Shown here: positions 54,838 to 64,000 of the stretch, piece after piece | How the letters are laid out: every line of letters starts with the position of its first letter | Numbering within the stretch: the first letter of the stretch is position 1 | Source: Myxocyprinus asiaticus | Lineage: Eukaryota > Chordata > Actinopteri > Cypriniformes > Catostomidae | Assembly (NCBI RefSeq): GCF_019703515.2 | Contig: NC_059385.1 | Span: 29,492,001 to 29,556,000 of the forward strand | DNA length: 64,000 bases | Direction of reading: 5' to 3' | Translations under genes and position numbers: made by a program | Notes under the pieces: generated by a model | Databases searched by the model: none | The model's input: only the letters and a program-made list of their open reading frames with translations | Told to the model about the DNA's origin: nothing

Positions 54838-55306
54838 GTTACTATGATACAGCTTATAAACAAATGTTGCAGGAAATAACCAGATTGAATCATTTAAAAC
54901 AGATGAGAAAATAAAATGGACACGAGCAAGACTATATGTTTATTTTTATTTTAATAATCATGAATGTTATTCTAAACTTGTTGCCTCGCTGCCCTATCAG
55001 TCAATGACTCAACAGACAGCGTTTGCGTACGAAGGTACCTCCAGAAACTGGTTTTGGATAGGCTACCGAGTAGGGGTGTGCAACGAAGCCATTATCTGTA
55101 TTTGTGCAGTATCTGTATCTGTTCATATGGCAAAATTATCTGTATCTGTCTCTGTATTTGGATACAACCTGGTGTGGGTGGGGCTTAAACCGGAAGTGCT
55201 TCAATGCTAAATGAAACGCCCATTTTAAGTGTTACTCTTACATTTATAGTTTCTATTAATAAAATATGCCTTGTATATGCCTTTTCATAATAATAGCCTA
55301 ATGATG

Positions 55307-55307
<1 letters not shown>

Positions 55308-55380
<73 letters not shown>
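55308..55380. repeat. (AAT)n-(ATT)n palindrome
   Basis: An AAT array switches to an ATT array at 55349/55350, giving inverted arms of at least 30 bp with no loop. It lies in the hAT-type element. Confidence 0.9.
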
Positions 55381-55381
<1 letters not shown>

Positions 55382-55697
55382 CAATTATCATTTAAATAAA
55401 TATTATTATTTATGTATTTATTTATTTATTTTTACCAGATGAAGCTGAATTTGTAGGCTACTTTAACTGTGGAATATGTTGTGGTTTCTCCTGGTATTTC
55501 TGATGTTAATATCTGCATGAAACAGAATTTTTGTTTGTCTGTGCATGTATAGCAACATTATTCTGGAGGCAAGAAGTGTCAAGCAAAATGTGAAATGTCA
55601 AGCATTAATATAAATTAAAATAAAATCAATATAGCCTACAAAGAGTTGAAAGTCCTGTAAGTCTATCAGGAATTTTTACGATAGGACACCATTATTT

Positions 55698-55700
55698 AGT

Positions 55701-55732
<32 letters not shown>
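55698..55732. repeat. (AAT)n microsatellite
   Basis: About eleven AAT units. Confidence 0.85.
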
Positions 55733-55733
<1 letters not shown>

Positions 55734-56975
55734 TAAAATTTATATAGTGCCTTACCAGAATTCAAGAACACTTACATTTTCAAATTTAGCACAGTTTAAA
55801 GAAGAGGAAGAAAATAAAAGACGGAGCATGTTTCAGTTTCTTCATTTTACATAAGGAGGAATATTCCTAATAGACTAATACTATATGGAGCATTTAAACC
55901 TTTATGGAGCATTTTAACTTTTTTTTTTTTTTTTTTTTTTTTTCAGAATAAAGTCTTAACCATTTAATTACCTTAAATGATGATGTGAATATAAATGTGG
56001 TCAACTTTAAGAGATGGGTAGACGAGGTCTGACTTTAAATCACTTCAGGTCAGGAATTTAACATCGCGCTCAGATTTAGGCTATAAATAAATACATGAGA
56101 ATCACGTGTGAATCATGTGATACATTAGCATAGACATTTCAAGAAGTAGAAAGTGTATATGATGTTGTATCTTAGTTAATGTTACACTTGACAAGCTCCA
56201 GACGCGCACATTTAAGAGAAACCGCAAACAGTTAAGACCACGTCCATCCGATCTGAAATCACAGCGTGTGGATTTTCTTTCATAAGGTTTAAACTTTAGA
56301 AATATTGGCTGCATAGATTCATAAATTTGTTGTAATTTTGGATATGTTTATTTAAAATGTCGTTTCATCCTTGTGCTTTTTGGAAAATCAGTCATTCAAA
56401 TATTTTTTATATTATTCGCATGAATCCGTTATTCATTTTTAAGTCATATGCATGCCTTTCTGAATAAGGTATTCGGCTTCGGGCACATCCCTACTACTGA
56501 GGCAGCATAAGGTCACATCATTGCTAGGATACCAGCAACTGATTATCGTCATCTGGTGTCCACTAAAGGTAACGTGTCTACTTTATTCATCCAAACGAAT
56601 CACAATGGTCTAATAATCTATAACAAAATCAAGTGAGTTTTGGCGAAACCCAAGTGTATATTTCATAATTACAATACTAATTTCTCAATAAAAATGGAAT
56701 CAAAAGTTGGAAAAAAAACATACAGTTATTCATAAACTGGCTATGAACCATCTCTTCAGCCGATTTTTTAGTATTTTTTTCAGCTCAACTGCCGTGAATC
56801 CGCATGCACAGTATTGTGGGATTTCATAGGCAGCAAAGGATACATCTATGCTGACTTCAAAAATCGATCAGATAAAGGTATCTCAGTTGACAGGATGTGA
56901 CACAAACATTGGATTCAGACGTGCCTTGATCCCTTCCTACCTCCTTATACAGCCTCCAGAGGCAGAATTTTCCTG

Positions 56976-57192
56976 GTTTCGGATGCAGCCCTGGTCTCCC
57001 CTGCTGCTGAAGAAAATGTGCTTCTGGATGTGACACGCTTCCGGGTGCGCCACAGGGGTAAGCAATTGAACTTGAACTGACGTAAACATATATGATTGGA
57101 GATGACAGCAGTCTGTGAGTTGGCATAATGTTGCCGATCCTAGTGCAACAGAACTATCGGAAACAACATGCCGACCTCCCATGTGATCATAT
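56976..57192 (-). repeat. tRNA-derived SINE-like repeat, relative of family A
   Basis: The reverse complement of this segment is collinear with 26856-27045: ATGGGAGGTCGGCATGTTGTTTCCG (57182-57158 region), then GGCAACATTATGCC, then the head with CGCACCCGGAAGCG and GGGAGACCAGGGCTGC-like sequence. The head also resembles family A. About 40 bp around 57065-57105 are inserted or diverged. Confidence 0.5.
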
Positions 57193-58979
57193 TGGATGAT
57201 ATTCTAGTCCCTAGATATTTTGAAAAAATCCCCAAATATAAGCACTAATCAATAAAGTTATTAACACTTTTTTTCTAGGATTCTCAGATTTTATATCAAA
57301 CACCCTTTGATGAACATCAAAAAATATGAAACAAAATATGTTATTACCCAACATTTTATCTGTTTGAAAACATGAAACTGGACATTTTACACAATTGTTT
57401 GTGGTCGATTTGTCATTTCTAGTACTCTGATCAACTTTGATCAAACTCTTCTCATGTCTGATCATATCATGCATTAGAGGAGGTACAATCAACAAAACAT
57501 AACTTGGATTTATATCTTCCTTGCAGCTCAGTGTATAGGATGATGAATTGGTGCATGTGTAGTAACTTCATGACCCTGCTGAAAAGAATTACAAATAAAA
57601 TAAATCATAATAATAATACAGCTTAACATGGTGTGCTGGTCTAAATGGGTTTGTTGGCTGGTTTTAGAGGGGGTTTGGGCACCTTTTAGCTGGTCAGGCT
57701 TGAAGACCATCTAACCAAGCTAGACCAGCTTGGCAAGATTGTGAGATCTGCTAAGTCGAGTTTAAACCCGCGACCAGCAATCCATTTTAGGCTTATTTAA
57801 GAATTTGTTTATTTTTTTCCATCATGTGAATTCCTATTCCCCCAAGTCTAATAATTATTTTAAAGTTGCTCCATATAATTAAATTAGCGAGGAGCCATCT
57901 TTTCATTTGTGACCCCAGGCTTGAAATTATGTCTTTATTTTTATATTCAAATTATATAGACAGGCAATTATTTGTGGTACAAAAATTCACTAAATCCACA
58001 GACATTCTTGGCTGGCTTGAAGAATTAATTTCACACATAGAGGCAATATTCCTTTCTAGTTGCTTGCTAGTATACATTCTCACAGGCAGTAATAAGAATG
58101 AATTGGAAACTATTTTATACAGCCGGGATTCAGATCCAGCTCTCTCAGTCTGTTACTAAGGCTATAAAGAATCCAATTTGCTGAAGGGCTAATAGAGAGC
58201 ACAGCAAAGCACAGACAACATAGGGTATCTGTGTGTTCATTTTTATCCATCAGCTGTCACTGGATTGGTCATGCTCCATCAAAACATGACGACTACAAAA
58301 CACCCTGCTGTGAAACGTAAATCTTCTCAAAGACCCACAAAACACAAAATGTCCTTAATATCAGGATAGTACAGTGTTTAATGTTAATAAAGTGCAGCAT
58401 AAATGGCTAATATGTCCCATACAGATATTTTATTTCAGGTCCTGGTAGTTCATCTAATGGAATCGTGTTCTGCCTGTGTGTTTGCTGCCTATTTGTTTAA
58501 GAGATAAGGAATAAAATTGGCAGTTGCTGACACCATAACACCAATCTGCAGTGGCAGCAGCTAAAGTTTTTAAAGCCGGTAATGATGTTAGCTCATCAGC
58601 CTTTTTGGAAGTGCTGATCCAATTGACTGATTGTAATAGGCCCTGACTAACTGAAGCCAACACACCATCCGTCAGGCTCAATTTATATTCCCACCCGTCA
58701 GGATCGAGTTCTGTGACCACAAATGGGCCGTGATCAAACAACCTTGCCTACGTTTTGGCCCTAATAGGATGCCTTATATGTGCCTGAAACTGGGACAATA
58801 ACTTTAAATATTTTATTTGGTCCTCTGCAATGGATTGATGCATTAAAGCTGGAACATCCTGTCAGACTGACACTGATGAAAGGAGAGAGACAGAGAAAGA
58901 ATAAAGAGGGGTGAGAATGGGAAAGACAATTTATTTCACATTTAGCCAGTTTCTGCTCTTCAGAAGAATATTCAAGAAT
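57193..58979. other. No feature recognised; short CTGGT-type repeats near 57620-57790
   Basis: 57620-57770 has repeated GCTGG/CCAGC motifs (GTGCTGGTC, TTGGCTGG, AGCTGGTCAGG, GACCAGC) with inverted parts, typical of a dispersed fish repeat. The rest, including a 95-residue minus-strand frame at 58454-58741, has no recognised domain. Confidence 0.35.
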
Positions 58980-59254
58980 ATGGAAGATCAAAGGGACACC
59001 AAGAACTCAATGTATGCAGGTATGTCAGAGAAAAGCTCACAACAATGGAAATACTGCAGAAGATGATGCCCTACAAAGGACAGAAAGATGACTGAATAAA
59101 CATCAGAAACAAGAATGGCAAAATGCTAAATTGCCTGGGGAAAACTGGCCTGCTCTAGAGAAGGTACCATCATGTAAACAAGAAATTCATTACATTAAGT
59201 TACGTGTCCTGCTTAAATGTTAGGTTTGCTTCTATGACTTTGCTCTCTATACAG

Positions 59255-59672
59255 GCTGATCTCACGGTGAAATCAGAAACGATAGGTTGACTTTTCTTAA
59301 GGTAAAATACCGTAGGTCTGTGCTTACCGAAATCCAAAACACTGCCCCCAGTGGCCAAAGTGGTAAGTGTTGTTGGGCGTATGAGCACGTGTGAGCTCCA
59401 TTTTCTAGGTGAAATGTCCACAGAGGGGCGCCAAATGCGTTTAGTAATACAGAGATGAGGAATGCATATTTTATATACTGTACACTCCAACCCAAACCCC
59501 AAACCTAAACCTAACCATCACTGGAGTAAAAATGTAATGTTAAGGGGAAAAATGCAACCTCCAAATCACGCTTGTTACTGATTATGCGAAAGCGATTACC
59601 TCCTGGTTTCAACGCAGGATGCTAACCTGGGACTCCCATGCTGCTGACACAACGCTCTGTAGCAAAGCCACA
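59255..59672 (-). repeat. SINE-like repeat, family A, copy 5
   Basis: The best-preserved long copy: CTGATCTCACGGTGAAATCA at its left, then ACACTGCCCCCAGTGGCC, CACGTGTGAGCTCC, GAAATGTCCACAGAGGGG, ATGCATATTTTATATACTG, CAAACCCCAAACCTAAACC and, at its right, CTGGGACTCCCATGCTGCTG, the tRNA-like head when read on the minus strand. Confidence 0.7.
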
Positions 59673-60073
59673 TATGGGACATGTTTAACATTTAACACTA
59701 TGTATAAAACAATTATTATACTAGTGTTTTGTATATTGTTTTACTTGTTTCCGCTTTTGTCTGTTTTATCCCCTTTTAAAAGCGTATGTGATGACTATGA
59801 GAACTGTCAGACATCCTGTCAGACAAGGTCACATGACAGGAAGTAGGAAGTGTTTGATACCAGCTCTTGTATAAAAGGAAGAAGCATGGCACACAAGGGA
59901 CTCCTGTTGTTAGTAAATAATTGTCGCTTAGTCTTTGGATTGCGGAGTAACACTAAAGAAGTACTTACTATACCTTTCTGGGACTTACACACAATGTTTG
60001 GATATAGCACATCGGATTATAACATGCTGTTACATATGCCAACAGAACACTCCCAACGACACCTAGTTGTGCA
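59673..60073. other. No feature recognised
   Basis: Frames at 59619-59846 and 59850-60086 have no domain. No repeat recognised. Confidence 0.4.
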
Positions 60074-61151
60074 CAGTGCTGTGTAGATTATTTCGTAATT
60101 GTTATAAAGTACTGATTACAAATCACGAGTAAAATAATATCTTGGATTACTGTTTTTTGGTAATCAAATCTGATTACTTTTGGATTATGTCTGACCTGAC
60201 TTTTGTTAATTTGGTGTCACATGCATTTGAGTAGGATAACATGGTACTATTTTCACAAAATGTTGCTTAAATGCATTTAATAGAACTCAATGATTCAAAA
60301 TATGAGAATTGAAATGATATTTTGTGTTGCACTCACTATTTGTATGTTAATGAGTGAAATAAAAAGGTACTTAAAAGGTCATGAAATACAAAAACAATTT
60401 AACTGATAAGAATAATTAATCAACATACATATTTAGAAGAAGAAAAACATGCATTTCTTATGGGAAAGTTTCTAGAATTATGGACAGGTTAACTGGGGCA
60501 AAAGTTACTCCAGCAATTTTGTCATAACAAATGGCATCCATGTGAGGGAACAGCCCTTACAAAAATCGAGAGTTCATGGCAATTTTGCTGCAAACTTGCT
60601 ACAAATTCACCTTTGATTATTTCACATTCACGTACATTTTTTAACCCGAGTCCAAAAGCAATTTGTGAAACTAAAACTAACTTTATAAGCAAATGCAATC
60701 GATTTGGCATTTATGTGTGGATTAGATTGTGAATACAAAATTACGTGTATTTGGGCATTTTCATAAGTTCGATGGACAAAACATTTCAAAATAATGTACA
60801 TTGTGACATGGTTCTATGACACATAATTCAAATTACAGTTAAAATGTGTTCATCAGGATTTGATTACATATGCAATGTAAAGTTAAGAAAACATGCAAGC
60901 ACACCTTCAAATGCTTCAGCAGATCTGACAAAGAAGTGGGCAGAATATAAAATTTTGTAAGGCAGAGTTTACAATGCACAGGAAAATTTTTGCCCTGCAT
61001 CTCCTTAAAATTAAAATTATATTTTGTAAATCCAGTGGTCAAATGCTGAGTGAGATGCTCCATCTTCAGTGTTATAGTTACCTGGCCAGTGGCTAGTATC
61101 TAGTAACACTCAAAGACTTACCGGATGTATATCAGCAGTATGCTGATTTAG

Positions 61152-61183
<32 letters not shown>

Positions 61184-61386
61184 TTTAAGAAGAATTAGGG
61201 GAATCAATAAATTATTAACTATTTACTGCTGTTTTCTGAATGACATGTAATCACATAATCCATACCAAAGTAACTGTAATCTGAATATGAGTATTTTAAA
61301 ATGCAATTTACTCTAATTACAAATACATTTACACTAATTTGATTACGTATTCCAGGTTAAATGTAATCAGTTACTACCCAGCACTG
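60074..61386. mobile_element. hAT-type non-autonomous element, 1313 bp
   Basis: The ends CAGTGCTGTGTAGATTA (60074) and, in reverse, CAGTGCTGGGTAGTAACTG (61386) are a well-known fish hAT end type, followed inward on both sides by TGATTAC/GTAATC-rich sequence. The flanking 8-mers GTTGTGCA and GTTGCACG share only the first half clearly. No transposase. A small MITE fragment (60548-60625) lies inside. Confidence 0.75.
60548..60625. repeat. Small MITE fragment
   Basis: CCCTTACAAAAATCGAGAG is the inverted end of the family at 22366-22520, followed by GGCAATTTTGCTGCAAAC. Truncated after about 75 bp. Confidence 0.5.
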
Positions 61387-61609
61387 GTTGCACGTTGCCC
61401 AGTACTGAAAATTGCACTTAGATTTAGCGCTCTCATGAAATTGGAAAAAAAGGTGGCACAGCATCATAGTGCATAGCTAACGTTACACCTAACTCAGGTA
61501 CAAAAATAGAGCCCTATGAATTTGAACTATCATTTTAAAGTCTTTTTCAGAGTAAATAAGGTTCTGTTTCTCACCCACACCTATTATACTGCTTCTGAAG
61601 ATATTGATT

Positions 61610-61838
61610 TAAACACTGGAGTCATATGGATTACTTTTGTTTCCTTTATGTGATTATAGGAGCTACATAAGGTCTGATCACCATTCACTTGCATTGTATG
61701 GGCCTACAGAGTTGAAATATTTTTAGAAGAATCTTCAGTTTTGTACTGCTGAAGACAGAAAGTCATACACATCTGGGATGGCATGAGGGTGAGTAAATGA
61801 TAAGAGAATTAAAATTTTTGGGTGAACTATCCCTTTAA
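61610..61838 (+). repeat. Dispersed cyprinid repeat ending in TTAA
   Basis: CACCATTCACTTGCATTGTA, AAAGTCATACACATCTGGGA, GGCATGAGGGTGAGTAAATG and TGGGTGAACTATCCCTTTAA are consecutive blocks of a very common repeat in carp-like fish. The final TTAA (61835-61838) suggests a TTAA-targeting DNA transposon derivative. The left end was not found. Confidence 0.6.
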
Positions 61839-61936
61839 GCAACCAACCACATTTCATTTTGTTTTTATCATTTGTGGACAGGATTTTTCTAAGATAGCTG
61901 ATACCTTAAAAAACTCGACTTGCTGTAAAGAAAACA

Positions 61937-61993
61937 GAATAATAATAATAATAATAATTATAATAATAATAATAGTAATAATAATAATAATAA
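61937..61993. repeat. (AAT)n microsatellite, imperfect
   Basis: About 18 AAT units with two interruptions. Confidence 0.9.
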
Positions 61994-62549
61994 AAACTAT
62001 ATACTTTGCAATTAGATTTTTTGTCCATCCGAAAGTAATAAATACTGATTATTTCAAAGACACAACTAGGAAAACATAACACAATACATAGTTCTGCCCA
62101 TAAATATCTAGTGTACTTGCAACTAGTACCTCAAATAAAACACTGAGTATCTGTTTAAAATGTTATGTAATTGACTTGGCATTCGTTAGAAAATCCAGTG
62201 GTTAGTTCTTCCTTAAAAGAGCCAGCCTGGCACTTTTGCGTATTTTCAGTGTTATGAATGTGTCAGTGTTTACACTTTTAGGGCGAATCAACTTATAAAT
62301 GGTTTACTTATAGCTGTCTCTGCATATTAAATTGGATAAGAGAAAATATTCAAACACTGAATAAATTACACACTTCACCTTTAAATCAGGCAAATAAATA
62401 GAAATTATATTTTTCTTGCATGCAGACATGTGTTTTCCAGCCTGATGAGAGAAACATCACTGATGCATATGTGTATGAAAAGTTAGACATGTTGTTTATT
62501 TCTGAGAAAGGTAACACAACCCAAACTGTAAACTCAGGGTAACTCATAC

Positions 62550-62623
62550 CATCAGTAGACGTCAGGACACGTGTGGTGTAGCCTCCGGGCCAGCCTGTTC
62601 CCAATGTTTCTCCTCCATATTTC
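62550..62623 (-). other. Candidate host coding exon, 74 nt (unproven)
   Basis: On the minus strand the segment is preceded by TTTTCGCCAAGACAG and followed by GTATGAGT, a good 3' and a good 5' splice site. Inside, the open frame reads KYGGETLGTGWPGGYTTRVL and then TSTD, a composition unlike the surrounding AT-rich noise and GC-richer than its flanks. I do not recognise the protein. The frame is open through both intron edges, which lowers the weight. Confidence 0.3.
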
Positions 62624-62726
62624 CTGTCTTGGCGAAAACAAACAATTTTAACATAATACAATTTGACGTGTCATTTACAACTCTACTTTCTTCCATCATC
62701 AGCTCACACATGTACATAAAAAAATA

Positions 62727-62765
62727 AAAATAAAAAACAAACAAACAAACAAACAAACAAACACA
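62727..62765. repeat. (CAAA)n microsatellite
   Basis: A-rich AAATAAAAAA followed by about six CAAA units. Confidence 0.85.
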
Positions 62766-63050
62766 TAAATTGATACTTATTGCCATGTTTATGGTAATAT
62801 ACAATTTCCCCAAGATGTGTCATTCCAGAGTGTCAGAATATATCTGCATTAGATTACAAAATCTAAAAGAAAGTGGCATTTATGTGAAAAAAATTATTGC
62901 AAGCATACTTTTCAAGAAAAACATTTCTCTGATATTTATTTATTGATCTATCTTTGCAATACAATTCATACAATGTTAGTGTGGCTAAAGTGTCCAAATA
63001 CCTTTAGGTGCATTGCTCATGATTTTGCACAACACTTTAATTTCATGTGG

Positions 63051-63100
63051 CCAAAAAAAAAAAAAAAAAAAGAAAAAGAAAAAAAAAAAAGAAAGATGAA
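63051..63100. repeat. A-rich simple repeat
   Basis: Poly-A with G interruptions. Confidence 0.85.
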
Positions 63101-63442
63101 AGCAAAAGATGAAAAAAGAAGAAATATTTTTAGTAGGTATACAGACAGTGTAATTGCTTGATAGAAGAATTCTTAAAGTTGTCATCATTAATAAGTTAAC
63201 GTAACCTTTATTATAACCCTAATGGTTTCTCACACTTTACCAATTAGACACAGGGTTAGGTGGGCTAATTCTAAAAAAAAAACATAATAATAAAAAAATA
63301 CATCTGAATTAGACCGTGAAGCTAATTGACACAGTCCATTCTGGCTCTGCTTCATTAAACACTCTCCTGCCAATATATCTCAAGTAAAAGATGGAAACTT
63401 GAGTCTGTCCTTAATGTAAAGGTTTCCATGTTCCTTATAGCC

Positions 63443-63446
<4 letters not shown>

Positions 63447-63508
<62 letters not shown>
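63447..63508. repeat. (TA)n microsatellite
   Basis: About 31 TA units, followed by CACACA. Confidence 0.9.
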
Positions 63509-63515
<7 letters not shown>

Positions 63516-64000
63516 TGTACATATTATTATTATTATTAATTTCAATTAATCACATATCATTATTTTCTAAGAAAGGCCCCCAAATGAAAATACTTCAATA
63601 TACTGTGTATAAAATACATCATAATTAAAACATTTAGAATATAATATGCAGGGCCTATAATAAATACAATTATTAAGATTTTCAGATTAAAATATATATT
63701 ATTATTGGGGCAGACAAGCAATGCATTGATTAGACAATACAAAAGTGGCAATAGCAGTCAGTTTAGCCTATTGTTTGTTTTTATTCCCTTAACATTACAG
63801 GCTCTTATTCTGTGGCTACGCTACTTGTGAGGTTTGTTGAGGCGCGCTGACACCCCTCTGCTGACATAGCTTAGAAAAACATGAAGGCATGTACTTCAAG
63901 CTTAAATATAGCTACTCAAGTTGTAGTCCAACAACCCAGAAGACAGCATTTGGATTCTCTCTGGAATTTCCTATAGGTTTTACAATGGTAATTTTAGATA
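63509..64000. other. No feature recognised
   Basis: AT-rich sequence to the window end. No gene or repeat recognised. Confidence 0.4.

Larger units (their letters stand above)
55071..56493. mobile_element. hAT-type non-autonomous element, 1423 bp
   Basis: Inverted ends TAGGGGTGTGCAACGAAGCC (55071) and, in reverse, TAGGGATGTGCCCGAAGCC (56493) differ by a short gap and few bases. The flanks CTACCGAG (55063-55070) and CTACTGAG (56494-56501) match at seven of eight bases. Interior AT-rich, no transposase; contains an (AAT)/(ATT) palindrome and a T run (55919-55943). Confidence 0.8.

Noticed and set aside
58454..58741. 95-residue minus-strand frame with varied composition
   Set aside because: No recognisable domain, no splice sites of note at its borders. 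I could not decide between chance and an old element, so I did not call it.

Overview
The window looks like a gene-poor, repeat-dense stretch of a teleost nuclear genome, most likely a cyprinid (inference). The reasons are the mix of element types: a 5S rRNA-derived SINE, tRNA-derived SINEs, Tc1-like transposons, hAT-type non-autonomous elements, a DIRS element and short L2/Rex-type LINEs, together with abundant (TA)n and (AAT)n microsatellites and no bacterial-style gene organisation. I found no host gene I can name. Three short stretches with coding potential next to plausible splice sites (49864-50006 plus, 58980-59019 plus, 62550-62623 minus) are only candidates. All other long reading frames belong to mobile elements or are shadows of them.

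Layout. 1-1.1 kb: AT-rich DNA and a Tc1 transposase scrap. 1.15-1.55 kb: a tRNA-derived SINE-like repeat (family A; relatives near 20, 27, 34, 39, 57 and 59 kb). 1.8-4.6 kb: a 5'-truncated LINE split by a 656-bp hAT-type element with a perfect 8-bp target duplication. 4.8-5.35 kb: a 5S-derived SINE. 6.1-7.9 kb: an unclassified repeat with three AT-rich palindromic units. 7.9-11.7 kb: a decayed BEL/Pao retrotransposon whose gag is split by a gag-only LTR element (8.4-10.3 kb). 11.8-12.3 kb: a minus-strand solo LTR.

12487-18759 is the centrepiece: a nearly full-length DIRS tyrosine-recombinase retrotransposon with inverted terminal repeats, a gag-like ORF1, an open RT/RNase H frame, a broken tyrosine recombinase and an internal complementary region that defines both ends to within a base or so. 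19-27.6 kb holds a solo LTR, MITEs, a Tc1 3' end and hAT ends. 27.9-30.2 kb is a second LTR element with a Tc1-type MITE and another solo LTR nested in its 3' LTR.

30203-40496 is a direct tandem duplication (A-B, then A'-C-B') with almost no divergence. Unit A is a hAT-type element that carries an internally deleted DIRS copy in reverse orientation. The first unit lacks 719 bp (C) and has an 8-bp filler at the join. 41.7-44.1 kb: a second, RT-less DIRS lineage on the minus strand. 44.4-47.0 kb: a Tc1 element, a tRNA-SINE, a second copy of the Tc1-type MITE and another tRNA-SINE. 48.1-49.2 kb: a LINE RT. 50.95-54.73 kb: two copies of one Tc1 family. 55.1-56.5 and 60.1-61.4 kb: hAT-type elements.

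Working picture: successive waves of retrotransposons and DNA transposons inserted into one another, followed by a very recent segmental duplication or an assembly duplicate. The most informative items are the DIRS end geometry, its derivatives that keep only half of the internal complementary region, and the duplication with its filler-bearing deletion.
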